DNA of 64,000 bases from Pseudoalteromonas umbrosa (GTDB taxonomy: Bacteria; Pseudomonadota; Gammaproteobacteria; Enterobacterales; Alteromonadaceae). Both the position numbers and the translations under genes were made by a program. This document shows, piece by piece, positions 17,576 to 26,677 of this stretch. Every line of letters starts with the position of its first letter. Positions within the stretch are counted from its first letter, which is position 1. Below the pieces are notes generated by a model, which searched no databases, was not told where the DNA came from, and saw nothing but the letters and a program-made list of their open reading frames with translations. Location of the stretch: contig NZ_JASJUU010000003.1 in NCBI RefSeq assembly GCF_030125375.1, forward strand, positions 448,247-512,246, in the 5' to 3' direction.

Positions 17576-19648
17576 GTGACAAGAACGTTGCTTAATAAAT
17601 TTAACCAATATGCATTTAAAATTTCTTCAAATACAGTGATACTTTCGCTGCGTGAAGGCTATATTGCGTTAATTCCGTTTTTCATCGTTGCCTCGCTTAT
17701 AACACTTATCAATCAGTGGCTTAACATTTCCATGAAGGGGGTTGAGCATCAATTTTTAGAAGACTTTAATGTATTGGTATGGGGGATATTCCCTGTATTA
17801 ACCTTGATGTCCTTTAGTTATTACTTATCTAAAAACTTAAAAGTCCATTCAATCGCTAGTCCAATATTGGTCTTTACTTGCTTTACTGCGACTACAGGAT
17901 ACATCACTATTTCTGACGGTGATTTGGCTATCAATCATCGTATGGGCGCCTTATATTCTCTACTGATGCCCGTCGTTTGTTGCTATTTCCTGTCTTATTT
18001 GGAGCGGTTGAGAGTGTTTCGTCTAGTTGGCGTGAGCTCAATCAGCTTATTTTTACGTAAACACCTTAACTTAATATTACCTTACCTCATTGTAACCAGT
18101 GTAGTGCTCTTGCTTTTCCCTTACATTGATTTAGCAGCCGAAGCCATTGTTGAGGTACTTAAGGCCCTTAATCCGCATTGGAATGTATTTGAAAAGTTAT
18201 CCATGCAATTGATAATTTCTCACTTGCTGTGGTTTATAGGTGTTCATGGGGATAATACCTATCAGTTACTCGTATCTAGTGAGTTGACTGGTTATTACGT
18301 TTTACCGGATTTAATCAGTTATAACTTTTTCACTGGCTTTGTGATCTTGGGCGGTACGGGATGTCTTTGGGGCTTGATTGTTGCTGCTATGTTTTTGAAA
18401 AATGGACAGCATGAAAAGCGCATTGCAGCCATTTCTTCACCGCTCGCGTTATTTAATATTAGCGAGGTAATGATTTATGCGTTACCGATTGTATTTAATC
18501 CGTACATATTGTTACCGTTTTTACTATGCCCATTAGTGAACGCCTCTATCGCTTATTTTGCATTTTATAGTGGTTTTGTGTCAGTTGAGTATGCCGATGA
18601 AATACCATGGTTTACCCCTATTTTTGTAAATGGTTGGCTGCTAACAGAAAGCGTGAAAGGTATTGTACTGCAAGTGGGCTTAGTGCTAATTAATGCGTTG
18701 ATTTATTTTCCATTTTTGAAAGCGAATAGAGACAATAACTTATCAGGTAAAGCGCTCGATGTATTGATGAAGCGTTACACGGCTGGGCGGTTGATTGAAG
18801 AGGGGGCGGAAGGCTCTTTTAGTGAAACACAAAGAAAAGAGCAAATAAATGCACACAGCTTAAAAGAAGTGACGGAAGCACTCAATCAAGGCGCTTTGAC
18901 GTTATTTTATCAGCCTAAAATTAATCCTTATAACAAGCAGGTTGTCGGTTTTGAGGCCCTATTAAGGCTGACAAATAAAGATAAAACTGTATCTGGTCCA
19001 TGGTTTTTAGAAACTCTTGAGCAGCATAACTTACTACACATTATTGACAACTACGTCATTGACCAGCTAGAGATAGACTTAGAGCAGTTTGCGAAACATG
19101 GATTAAAGCCAAAAATCAGCTTTAATATCTCACCGCAAAACCTCTTAACGGGAGGGTATCGCCGGATCATTAAGGCTTTTGCTAAGTTTCCTGGTCAGGT
19201 TGAAGTTGAGCTACTTGAGTCTAGTTATATTGAAGACTTTAATAAAACCGTGACCATAGTTGATGCTTTGAAAAAGAATAAAATTGACTGTGCAATGGAT
19301 GATTTCGGCACAGGATATTCTTGTCTGTCTGTTTTATCTAAGCTAAATATTGAAACCATTAAGTTAGATCGCAGCTTATTGCCTGAACAATTAAACAGTA
19401 AATCGATTTCGTTATATACCAACTTGTCTGAGATGATTTCTAAATTAGGTTTTAAGCTGGTGGCCGAAGGGGTAGAAACCACCGACGAAGAGAAAGTTGT
19501 AAAGCAATCTCACATTGAGTGCGTACAGGGTTTTTTATATTTCAAAGCGATGCCGATTGAAGAAGCCATTTATTTGTATATGACCAAAGGTGATTCAGTT
19601 CACACCGACAATACAGCAAAAGATAAAGGCGAGCCTGTTGAAGAGTAG
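17576..19648 (+). CDS. EAL-domain c-di-GMP phosphodiesterase with PTS-EIIC-like membrane domain
   Basis: A 690-aa inner-membrane protein. Residues 15-385 form about ten hydrophobic segments resembling the IIC sugar-channel domain of the PTS lactose/cellobiose family (SLREGYIALIPFFIVASLI; WFIGVHGDNTYQLL). Residues 430-670 are an EAL domain that hydrolyses c-di-GMP: FEALLRL holds the EAL Glu, with SFNISPQNL, MDDFGTGYSCL (metal-binding DD), IKLDRSLL, VAEGVET and CVQGFLYFKAM all present, so it should be active. The start is GTG (MTRTLL). The membrane part may sense a sugar-like ligand; no PTS IIA or IIB gene is nearby, so transport is unlikely. Confidence 0.9.
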   Translation: MTRTLLNKFNQYAFKISSNTVILSLREGYIALIPFFIVASLITLINQWLNISMKGVEHQFLEDFNVLVWGIFPVLTLMSFSYYLSKNLKVHSIASPILVFTCFTATTGYITISDGDLAINHRMGALYSLLMPVVCCYFLSYLERLRVFRLVGVSSISLFLRKHLNLILPYLIVTSVVLLLFPYIDLAAEAIVEVLKALNPHWNVFEKLSMQLIISHLLWFIGVHGDNTYQLLVSSELTGYYVLPDLISYNFFTGFVILGGTGCLWGLIVAAMFLKNGQHEKRIAAISSPLALFNISEVMIYALPIVFNPYILLPFLLCPLVNASIAYFAFYSGFVSVEYADEIPWFTPIFVNGWLLTESVKGIVLQVGLVLINALIYFPFLKANRDNNLSGKALDVLMKRYTAGRLIEEGAEGSFSETQRKEQINAHSLKEVTEALNQGALTLFYQPKINPYNKQVVGFEALLRLTNKDKTVSGPWFLETLEQHNLLHIIDNYVIDQLEIDLEQFAKHGLKPKISFNISPQNLLTGGYRRIIKAFAKFPGQVEVELLESSYIEDFNKTVTIVDALKKNKIDCAMDDFGTGYSCLSVLSKLNIETIKLDRSLLPEQLNSKSISLYTNLSEMISKLGFKLVAEGVETTDEEKVVKQSHIECVQGFLYFKAMPIEEAIYLYMTKGDSVHTDNTAKDKGEPVEE

Positions 19649-19718
19649 GTAGCTGTTTAATTTTATATTAAGCCTAAATTTAAGGTACTATGACATAAAA
19701 AATTAGAACAGTATTAAG

Positions 19719-20705
19719 ATGATGGAATTACAGGGTGTTGTATTGAATACGCAAAGGGTTAGCTCTCAAAGTGTCACAAGTGCATATTATGGCTTTGTAA
19801 AGTGGAATCCTGCAAAGTCTATTTGGTTCTTGACACACTTAGCATTAACAGTTTTGATTGCCCCTTTCTTCATTTCATTTTCTTCAGTTTTTATCTTTAT
19901 AATTCTTACAGCAATTACTTTATGCTTAGGGCATTCTCTTGGCATGCATCGATTGCTTATTCACCGTTCATACGAGTGTCCTAAATGGATGGAGTATCTA
20001 TTTGTATATTTGGGCGTGTTAGTCGGTATGGCGGGTCCCATTGGTATGATGATCCAACATGATCTGAGAGATTGGGCGCAAAGACAAAAGAAATGTCATG
20101 ATTATTTATTACACGGTTCAACGATAATAAAAGATGCTTGGTGGCAGCTAAATTGTGATCTTGTATTAAATCATCCGCCTACATTCGAAATAGAGGATAG
20201 AGTATCTAAAAATCGGTTTTATCAATTACTCGAAAAATCATGGATGTTTCAGCAGTTAATTTTAGCTGTGCCTTTGTATATGTATGGCGGGTTTGCTTGG
20301 CTGGTATGGGGTATTTCAGTAAGGATTGTCGTATCTGTTGGAGGTCATTGGTTGATAGGGTATTTTGCGCACAACCAAGGTGATAAAACTTGGGAAGTTG
20401 AAGGAGCTGCAGTACAAGGGCACAACATCAGAGTGGCAGGGTTTTTGTCAATGGGAGAAGCGTGGCACAACAATCACCATGCTTACCCAGGATCTGCCAT
20501 GTTAGGACTTTACAATGATGAACCGGACCCCGGTTGGTGGGTGTTAAATGCTTTGCATAACCTTGGCGTCGTAAAAAATATCAAATTACCTAAGCAGCTA
20601 CCTGTGCGCACTGAATTAGTGAACGTGTCTAACAATATGCACAATCGGATTGAACGGACCCCTGAAGATTGCAAAGTTGCTCAGTTTCTTCGTAAAGACA
20701 CTTAA
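19719..20705 (+). CDS. fatty acid desaturase-like membrane protein
   Basis: A 328-aa integral membrane protein resembling acyl-CoA (delta-9 type) desaturases, which use a di-iron centre to introduce a double bond. Two hydrophobic hairpins surround His boxes: GHSLGMHRLLIHRSYE (about residue 68) and GEAWHNNHHAYPGSA (about 245). The middle box expected as HRxHH is replaced by QHDLRDWAQRQ followed by KCHDYLLHG, so the iron ligands differ from the textbook set. The start could be either of two adjacent ATGs. It is a single gene. A role in membrane lipid unsaturation is inferred from the family; the exact substrate is open. Confidence 0.75.
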   Translation: MMELQGVVLNTQRVSSQSVTSAYYGFVKWNPAKSIWFLTHLALTVLIAPFFISFSSVFIFIILTAITLCLGHSLGMHRLLIHRSYECPKWMEYLFVYLGVLVGMAGPIGMMIQHDLRDWAQRQKKCHDYLLHGSTIIKDAWWQLNCDLVLNHPPTFEIEDRVSKNRFYQLLEKSWMFQQLILAVPLYMYGGFAWLVWGISVRIVVSVGGHWLIGYFAHNQGDKTWEVEGAAVQGHNIRVAGFLSMGEAWHNNHHAYPGSAMLGLYNDEPDPGWWVLNALHNLGVVKNIKLPKQLPVRTELVNVSNNMHNRIERTPEDCKVAQFLRKDT

Positions 20706-21072
20706 TCAACTTCTACATTGAATGAATTCAAGCTTTATGACCAAGATGTTTAATCCCACAGAGCTTGTTTGCTGGCATCCGTAATAACGAATCAACCAAG
20801 ATGAATCTTTTTTATATAATTTTGTAGAGTTTTTTCTCCATTTCTTTATTTGAATCCATTAATCGTGAAACTTTGTAATATTACATAAAGTTAATTGTTA
20901 TATAACTTATTTTTAACGACAATGGGTGAGCCTTTTACTGTAGTCCTTTTGAGCGAGGAGGTGATACTCGCATTAGGGTAATAGGTTTAACGAGCCCTTA
21001 AAATTGATTGCACATATTGTGATCAGGTTTAACTAGCAATAAAAAATAAAGAACATTCAAAAGGAGAGTTTC
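20706..21072. other. intergenic stretch
   Basis: No gene is seen. The right part carries the ribosome site AAGGAGAG of the next gene and presumably its promoter. AT-rich, with no obvious hairpin terminator. Confidence 0.5.
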
Positions 21073-21582
21073 ATGATTAAGTTAGCTACATTGTCTCTGG
21101 CAATTGCGTCATTAGTGTCTTTGAGTGCGCAAGCTGCGCCAATTACGACGGTTGAAGTAGAAGCTGCGCAAAAAGGCTGGGGTGAAGGGATCGTAAAAAT
21201 CGGGCAAGCGAAAAATCCGAAAAAAGCGGCAGTGAAGCATTTAGAACAGTTTTATGCATTTAATGACGGTCAGGTATTATTTAAGCCGACTTTGGCGTCA
21301 GTTGATCAATTTAGAGGCACTCAAAAAGAGGCATTGTCTTACTTTGTAGGTCAAGATTTGGCGGAAGATAAAGGCTTTGCATTAGCCCCTTATGTCAAAG
21401 TTCGTTGGGAAAACGAAGGGATAATTACTGATGGTGATTCGGCTATGTCGATGGGTAATTACTACTTTACAAAGAAAAACGGCGAAGAAATCAAAGTAGA
21501 GTATTCATTTGGCTATATTAAAGATAAAGAAGGTAATGTAAAGATTAACCTTCATCATTCTTCACTTCCTTTCAAGCTATAA
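21073..21582 (+). CDS. secreted SnoaL/NTF2-like protein, unknown function
   Basis: A 169-aa protein with a clear Sec signal peptide (MIKLATLSLAIASLVSLSAQA, cleavage after AQA). The mature domain begins TTVEVEAAQKGWGEGIVKIG and continues FKPTLASVDQFRGTQKEALSYF and SMGNYYFTKKNGEEIKVEYSF, a pattern I associate with periplasmic proteins of the SnoaL-like fold. Homologues are sometimes labelled phosphoribosyl-AMP cyclohydrolase, but none of the HisI metal motifs are present, so that name should not be used. A strong ribosome site AAGGAGAG precedes the ATG. It is a single gene. Confidence 0.7.
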   Translation: MIKLATLSLAIASLVSLSAQAAPITTVEVEAAQKGWGEGIVKIGQAKNPKKAAVKHLEQFYAFNDGQVLFKPTLASVDQFRGTQKEALSYFVGQDLAEDKGFALAPYVKVRWENEGIITDGDSAMSMGNYYFTKKNGEEIKVEYSFGYIKDKEGNVKINLHHSSLPFKL

Positions 21583-21868
21583 ACGGCTGATTACTACTGT
21601 CTAATATCTGTTTAATATAGGCATTAGACAGTTATCTTGTTCATCAATTCTTATAGACCTTAAGCTTTTTATGTTGTCTATTTGGCTTTAACCAAAATAC
21701 AAAATAGAAGTTTGCTAAGTAATCGTTATTCATGGCGCTCAGCAATGATTTGCTGTGCGTGAGGTTATTATCTGCCTTTTTTTGAAAGTGTTTATAGTTT
21801 TTATGCGCTTATCCTAGGTTGGAGTTTACCATAAGATAGTGGCTTCAAAGTCAATATAAGATAGATGT

Positions 21869-22684
21869 ATGCGACCAGTTTTTTCAATTTTGTTTTGTTT
21901 TTCAATTGTGGCGCTATCGCTTGAACTTTCAGCAAGTGCGCGTGTGTCAGAGGTAGTTACTACAGAGAAATTAGAGTGGGGGTATCTGAACCCTTTAAGG
22001 GGCAAGTTGAGTCCAGGCGCCGTGAATTTATGGGGGGATAGAACACAAAATACTGCTACAGGTATGTTGGTGCGTTTTAACAAAGGGTTTGAGTCTCCGT
22101 CGCATATTCACAATATCCTGTATCGTGGCGTGGTCATTGACGGGTTATTGCACAATGATGATCCGAGCGCTGAAAAAATGTGGATGTCGAAAGGGTCATT
22201 TTGGACTCAACCCGCAGGCGAGTCGCACATAACTGCCGCAAACGGTAACACCAATATGATTTATCTTGAAATTGATTCAGGTCCTTACTTGGTAAAACCT
22301 TCTAAGCAAGCGTTTAATAGTGGTGAAATACCTCTTAACCTGCATAAAAACAATATTGTTTGGTCTGATCAAAAAACGATAAAGCACATTAAAACGACTG
22401 GGGTAGAGCACGCTTTCCTGTGGGGAAGCTATTCAGCCACGAGAGGAGTGATGATTAAGCTCCCTGCAAAATTTAGTGGCGTTATATCGAGTAAAGCCAA
22501 AGAGTTTAGGGCTGTATTGATTGCTGGCAGAGTAGCATATCAGTCTAATGAACAAACGAAAATTACCCTTAGCGAAGGGAGTTACATTGGCTCTACCGCA
22601 GAATTTGAGCACGTTATAACGAATAGCAGTAACGAGGATGCGATTTTTTACATTCGAGCGAATGGTCAATTTGAAGTTTATTGA
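21869..22684 (+). CDS. secreted cupin protein (DUF4437-like)
   Basis: A 271-aa protein with a signal peptide ([24 protein letters not shown]) and two cupin-like halves. The first half has [23 protein letters not shown], with the metal-binding HxH of cupins, and [11 protein letters not shown] with a further His. The second half (from about residue 165) repeats the fold with poorer motifs. DUF4437 proteins have this double-cupin layout. Substrate unknown. The ribosome site is weak. It stands alone between two intergenic stretches. Confidence 0.7.
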   Translation: MRPVFSILFCFSIVALSLELSASARVSEVVTTEKLEWGYLNPLRGKLSPGAVNLWGDRTQNTATGMLVRFNKGFESPSHIHNILYRGVVIDGLLHNDDPSAEKMWMSKGSFWTQPAGESHITAANGNTNMIYLEIDSGPYLVKPSKQAFNSGEIPLNLHKNNIVWSDQKTIKHIKTTGVEHAFLWGSYSATRGVMIKLPAKFSGVISSKAKEFRAVLIAGRVAYQSNEQTKITLSEGSYIGSTAEFEHVITNSSNEDAIFYIRANGQFEVY

Positions 22685-23265
22685 AGGCAAGGCGCTTCGT
22701 TAAACCAAGGTACTAAGCCTGTACTTGTTCCAAAAAGATGATAGAAGGTTTCTAGTCGTGCGCTGCGTATGCCACAAATTGATATTTTCACCTAAAACTT
22801 ACTTCACTGAGTAAAGAAAAAACCATAAGCTACATATGGCTCAATGCTTGAGTTAGGACGTGCTTCGTGCGGGTGAAGTGTAAGAACTATCTAACGAGTG
22901 GAACAAACGGGTTCGTTATCGTTATAAGTCGCAAAAGCTCTGGCGTCTGTTCTTTGGACTGTAGATAATCGATATTCTAATACCGACACTCATAGGTGCT
23001 GACTTTAATCAACAACATGAATTGCATTGCAATTTTAGATATTTAGATTTTGTCGGGATGTGTCTTATTGCAGGGTTCGTTTTACTCGGGCTGAACATAG
23101 TTTATGACTTTTTATGTCGAAAGAGGTTACTCAATAGCAGTGGCAAAGACTAAGGTAATAACTCGCATAGCGTTAAAGCTACATCCGTTTTTTCATATTG
23201 CTTATGATTTGCCAGCAAAGTTATGTTGCTCACTCTTGACTGGCAAATCATTTTTGGCATTCAAT
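22685..23265. other. intergenic stretch with decayed look
   Basis: About 580 bp with no convincing gene; the one frame of 62 codons at 23104 has poor codon use and no ribosome site. The segment may contain old gene remnants but I cannot name any. It ends with a long inverted repeat (listed separately). Confidence 0.45.
23204..23251. terminator. long inverted repeat, possible transcript end
   Basis: A perfect 12-bp inverted repeat (ATGATTTGCCAG and its complement, 24-nt loop) followed by TTTTT on the plus strand. It lies 15 bp beyond the stop of the minus-strand phytase-like gene. It may be a terminator or an mRNA-stabilising stem. Confidence 0.4.
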
Positions 23266-24333
23266 TTATTTATTATTTACTTCAAACAATAAAATCTGAC
23301 TAAGTTGCTTGCCATGAATGTTAAAGTTATTGTCAGATACCATTAATAAGCTTGGGTTTCCATTTGAAAGCAAAGGGCCAAATGTCATACCTTCTATATT
23401 ATCGATGTGTTTTGAGCCCAGTTGATGTTTTATTGACTCCATATCTAATACCAAGGTTTTTTTCGCAGCTTGATATTTACCTGTTTTTAATGATTCTAGT
23501 TGTGATGTGTCGGTTGCATGTTTGATATCAATGAGGAAAATACTAACGCTATTTCCGCCATCAGGAATACCTGCTGTGTAAGAACGCTCCATGGTCAAAA
23601 ATTGATGCTCATCGGTTTGTAAAATTTCGACAAGGCCAGTTGTGCGAAATGCATCAGGCTTTGCTTCAGGTCGATTAACCATAGGCTCTAGGAAGTAAGC
23701 AAACTGTTTTTGCATTTGTTTTGAAGCAAAGTCAAAATAAGAAATACGGAGCATACTGCCATGCTTGATAGTTGCTTTTTTACCATCTTGTTTAAGCGGG
23801 CCTTCCATTGATACCCACATTCCTTTTCCAGAAGGGGCAATTGTTAGCCCTTCGAATACGGCATTATGCCTAGGGCCCGATGATTTATTGATATCAAACA
23901 TGCTTGGTAGCTCAAACTGAGTCAAACCAGTGCTTGTTTGCAAAAACACAGCCGGTGCTTTGTTGTATTTTATACTGCCTTCACTACTCCAAGCGATACC
24001 GCTATTATTTGGCAGTGCTCTCAGGCTTTCGGGATCTGCGACAACGGATGGATTATTTTTATCAATGAGTTGGACAGACTTTTCAACCTTTACACTTTTA
24101 AATTTGTTGTCTTTTATTTGAATATTTGCAGTGAAGTACCTTGGTTTGTCAGCATCATCCGCTATCATCAGATATTTGCCATTGGCGTATTCGATACTTG
24201 ATAAGCCACCTACAGAGTCTCCATCGACCTTTAAGTCAGCAGGTACAATGAACTCATCTAAATAGGAAAGTTCAATCGTGTTTGAGTAAGTAAAAAAGGG
24301 GGCGAACAAGGCCAAGAATAAATAATTGCGCAT
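23266..24333 (-). CDS. esterase-like phytase domain protein (secreted)
   Basis: A 355-aa protein with a signal peptide (MRNYLFLALFAPFFTYS) and a single phytase-like domain (PF13449 type). The N-terminal GGLSSIEYANGKYLMIADDAD, the SVVADPESLRALPN block and FEGLTIAPSGKGMWVSMEG, then DNIEGMTFGPLLSNGNPSLLMVSDNNFN, are the beta-propeller signatures of this family. Proteins of the family are predicted periplasmic or outer-surface hydrolases of phosphate esters, but activity is rarely shown. It has no neighbours in an operon. Confidence 0.8.
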   Translation of the reverse strand: MRNYLFLALFAPFFTYSNTIELSYLDEFIVPADLKVDGDSVGGLSSIEYANGKYLMIADDADKPRYFTANIQIKDNKFKSVKVEKSVQLIDKNNPSVVADPESLRALPNNSGIAWSSEGSIKYNKAPAVFLQTSTGLTQFELPSMFDINKSSGPRHNAVFEGLTIAPSGKGMWVSMEGPLKQDGKKATIKHGSMLRISYFDFASKQMQKQFAYFLEPMVNRPEAKPDAFRTTGLVEILQTDEHQFLTMERSYTAGIPDGGNSVSIFLIDIKHATDTSQLESLKTGKYQAAKKTLVLDMESIKHQLGSKHIDNIEGMTFGPLLSNGNPSLLMVSDNNFNIHGKQLSQILLFEVNNK

Positions 24334-24523
24334 AATGTTTTATCAACAAATGAAATAGAACCGAGGAATATACGCGGGTAACGTTAAGTTTGCACCACAA
24401 AACGAATAAAAAATTAGTTAATTTAAACTTTTTATGGTGAATTAGGTGTATTTTCGTGTGGCTCTGGGCAACGCGTCGCTGGATTGCAAATGCACCCATT
24501 ACATGCTGCAGAGTAAATACGGG

Positions 24524-25213
24524 TTAATTCTGGACATCAGGATTTATTAAAAATGTTTCACGGAAAGATTTCAGCCCTTTGGCCGAGAATGAAATAGCGC
24601 GACTATCTAAGTCTCTTTCTGCCCATTTCTTTTTAAATGTGAAATCCAATATCCACTTTCCTAAACTGCCAGCTAAGTGGTTTCTTCTCTCACTCCAATC
24701 TAGGCAGGATTTACAAATAGGTCGTTTCGCTTTTTCAAAGGCTGCGACATCAACGCCTAAGTTACTGAAGTGTTCTTTACCTTTATCTGTGAGAACAGAT
24801 TGTTCTCCAAAATCTTGAAGCATATCCGCAGATACTAATGCGTCATAAAGTTTAACGCCCAATTCACCGGCTAAATGGTCATAACACACTCTTGCAAATT
24901 GTAGTCTAGGATCACTCGGGCCTGTGGCTGTTTGTGGTTTAGATAGGGAAGTTATAATCAGTAGTTGCTCTAGCATCGCAGCAACGTGCTGCCCTTTTAA
25001 TTGAAAATACTTATGCCGACCTTGCTTTCGAACTTGTAATAGCTTGCCGTCGACTAATTTCCCGAGGTGACTACTGGTTGTTTGCGCAGTGATTTCTGCT
25101 TCTACAGATAGCTCGGTTGCAGTCAAAGCTTTTCCACCCATCAGGGCCATCAACATTTTTGAGCGAGCAGGATCTGCAATTAACCCGGCGACGAGAGATA
25201 TATTTGGTTCCAT
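24524..25213 (-). CDS. ArsR-family transcriptional regulator
   Basis: A 229-aa cytoplasmic repressor-type protein. Residues 10-85 form the winged helix (IADPARSKMLMALMGGKALTATELS; ITAQTTSSHLGKLVDGKLLQVRKQGRHKYFQL). The long C-terminal part, CKSCLDWSERRNHLAGSLGKWI, is a Cys-containing block seen in a subgroup of large ArsR proteins. No classical ArsR metal box ELCVCDL is present, so the signal is not obviously arsenic. It is divergent from a three-gene operon (NIPSNAP, monooxygenase, unknown) with a palindrome between them, so it most likely controls that operon and itself. Confidence 0.85.
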   Translation of the reverse strand: MEPNISLVAGLIADPARSKMLMALMGGKALTATELSVEAEITAQTTSSHLGKLVDGKLLQVRKQGRHKYFQLKGQHVAAMLEQLLIITSLSKPQTATGPSDPRLQFARVCYDHLAGELGVKLYDALVSADMLQDFGEQSVLTDKGKEHFSNLGVDVAAFEKAKRPICKSCLDWSERRNHLAGSLGKWILDFTFKKKWAERDLDSRAISFSAKGLKSFRETFLINPDVQN

Positions 25214-25226
25214 AACTTCTTAATAG

Positions 25227-25242
25227 TTCGATGTGCATCGAA
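25227..25242. promoter_or_regulatory. palindromic operator candidate for the ArsR protein
   Basis: A perfect 7-2-7 palindrome TTCGATG-TG-CATCGAA centred in the 84-bp gap between the divergent regulator and the NIPSNAP operon. Its symmetry and position make it the likely repressor site. Confidence 0.65.
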
Positions 25243-25297
25243 GCATAACATTTTCAAAGCGTTAGACTGCCTCAAAACAATAAAGGAAGCAAATCTA

Positions 25298-25630
25298 ATG
25301 TATATGACCTGTTTTATAGAATACGAAATCGACCCAAATAAATTAGCGCAATTTAATCAGTACTCCATGAATTGGAGCGAAATTATTCCTAGGTTGGGGG
25401 GCGAGCTGATTGGCTACTTTATGCCTTACGAAGGGGATAATAAGCGAGCTTATGGCCTGATTGCATTTACCAGCCTTGCTGAATACGAAGCATACCGCTT
25501 CAGATTAAGAGCTGATGAACAAGCTAAAGCAAACTTTGAATTTGCGCGACAAGAGAGTTTTATTTTACACGAAAGACGCTACTTTCTCAGTGGCGTCGAG
25601 AGTACATTAAAGCAAATTGGAGGAATGTAA
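25298..25630 (+). CDS. NIPSNAP family protein
   Basis: A 110-aa ferredoxin-like (dimeric alpha-beta barrel) protein. MTCFIEYEIDPNKLAQFNQYSMNWSEI, GGELIGYFMPYEGDNKRAYGLIAF and the C-terminal FARQESFILHERRYFL are NIPSNAP signatures. Bacterial members are of unknown role, often near small oxygenases. AAAGGAAG precedes the ATG. First gene of an operon: the next start is 1 bp after its stop, and its 3' end supplies the next ribosome site. Confidence 0.85.
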   Translation: MYMTCFIEYEIDPNKLAQFNQYSMNWSEIIPRLGGELIGYFMPYEGDNKRAYGLIAFTSLAEYEAYRFRLRADEQAKANFEFARQESFILHERRYFLSGVESTLKQIGGM

Positions 25631-25631
25631 G

Positions 25632-25958
25632 ATGGTTGCAGTTATATTTGAAGTCACTCTAAAACCTGAGAGTAATGATGCCTATTTTGATATTGCGGCT
25701 GAGCTTAAAAACTTGCTTGTTAAACAAGCAGGTTTCATTTCGATTGAGCGCTTTGTCAATGTTTCTTACCCAAACCGCTATTTATCTTTATCGTTTTGGG
25801 ATAATAAAGAATCGGTCTTGGGCTGGCGAGAACAATTTGAACACAAGCGTGCTCAGGCACTAGGCAAAGCTGAGTTATTCGTGGATTTTAGATTACGTGT
25901 TGCTAACGTTATCAGAGATTATGATATGAGCAATATGACGGCTTCAAATGAGGTCTAA
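25632..25958 (+). CDS. antibiotic biosynthesis monooxygenase (ABM) domain protein
   Basis: A 108-aa protein of the ABM superfamily, small dimeric alpha-beta barrel proteins that can act as cofactor-free oxygenases or heme-degrading enzymes. VIFEVTLKPESNDAYFDIAAEL, GFISIERFVNVSYPNRYLSLSFWDN and WREQFEHKRAQALGKAEL are typical. GGAGG lies before the ATG at 25632, which I prefer to a TTG five codons earlier. It sits in an operon under the divergent ArsR protein, together with the structurally related NIPSNAP protein. Confidence 0.85.
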   Translation: MVAVIFEVTLKPESNDAYFDIAAELKNLLVKQAGFISIERFVNVSYPNRYLSLSFWDNKESVLGWREQFEHKRAQALGKAELFVDFRLRVANVIRDYDMSNMTASNEV

Positions 25959-25959
25959 A

Positions 25960-26607
25960 ATGCAGAGCAAAGCCTGCAACTTGGCACTGATTAAGTATTT
26001 AACGGAGCATTTTTATACTGAATTAGAATTGTTGAATAGCAGTAGTATGCCAGTGTCAAAGTTTACTCAGTTACAAGTACTTTCTATGATGCCACAAGCT
26101 TCTTACAGGCTTGATATGTCACTTACGTGCAATTCTTTTTTTGGCTGCCATGATAATCATCAGATTGTGAAATTTTACCCAAAAGCCTACGCAGGTTGGT
26201 TACATAAATGCAATAGTTTTGATTCAGAGCAAGAAGCATTTGCCGAATTTTCTCGGTTATTTTATCAAGCAAAAGACAAATTATCAGAAGATGTGTTTTG
26301 GTTGGATGATAATGAAATCATGACTGAATTTGATGAATTTATTGCACAGCAGTGGCCTCATTTTTTAGCCGGAACCTATGGTGTGTGTACGAAAAGTGGG
26401 TTACCGTTTGATATTTTAAGTAAAGAGCTGGCGGTGACAACCATCCGTACTTTACTGGATAAAGCATCTTTATGTGTCACAGAACAAGCACATTTGTCGC
26501 GAGCACTACGCTGTTTAGAAAAGGTGGGGAGTCAATTTGCGCCGCACGAACGTGCCTTGTCTCAACAGCATCAATTGTTAGCGCGGTTAGAAAGTTTATC
26601 TCGTTGA
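25960..26607 (+). CDS. unknown protein, third gene of the ArsR-controlled operon
   Basis: A 215-aa mostly helical cytoplasmic protein with no signal peptide. It contains CNSFFGCHDNHQIVKFYPKAYAGWLHKCNSF, a Cys/His-rich stretch around residues 65-95, and ends with a long charged helix (SLCVTEQAHLSRALRCL...). I do not recognise the family. The start at 25960 has GAGGT; it follows the previous stop by 1 bp, so it is firmly part of the operon and probably acts with the two small barrel proteins. Confidence 0.65.
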   Translation: MQSKACNLALIKYLTEHFYTELELLNSSSMPVSKFTQLQVLSMMPQASYRLDMSLTCNSFFGCHDNHQIVKFYPKAYAGWLHKCNSFDSEQEAFAEFSRLFYQAKDKLSEDVFWLDDNEIMTEFDEFIAQQWPHFLAGTYGVCTKSGLPFDILSKELAVTTIRTLLDKASLCVTEQAHLSRALRCLEKVGSQFAPHERALSQQHQLLARLESLSR

Positions 26608-26618
26608 GGTTTATGAAT

Positions 26619-26655
26619 AAAACACAAAGCCACTCAAAGTGGCTCTGTGTTTTTC
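26619..26655. terminator. bidirectional intrinsic terminator
   Basis: A long hairpin (AAACACAaAGCCACT and its complement with a short CAA loop) flanked by A and T runs, between the convergent operon end and the M24 peptidase gene. Confidence 0.85.
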
Positions 26656-26677
26656 GTGAAAAAGGCTTAGTTAAGCC

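Noticed and set aside
21073..21582. Naming this secreted protein phosphoribosyl-AMP cyclohydrolase
   Set aside because: It has a signal peptide and none of the HisI metal-binding motifs; a true hisIE is present in the his operon.
23104..23292. Open frame of 62 codons on the plus strand
   Set aside because: No ribosome site, poor composition, and it overlaps the 3' end of the phytase-like gene and the inverted repeat.
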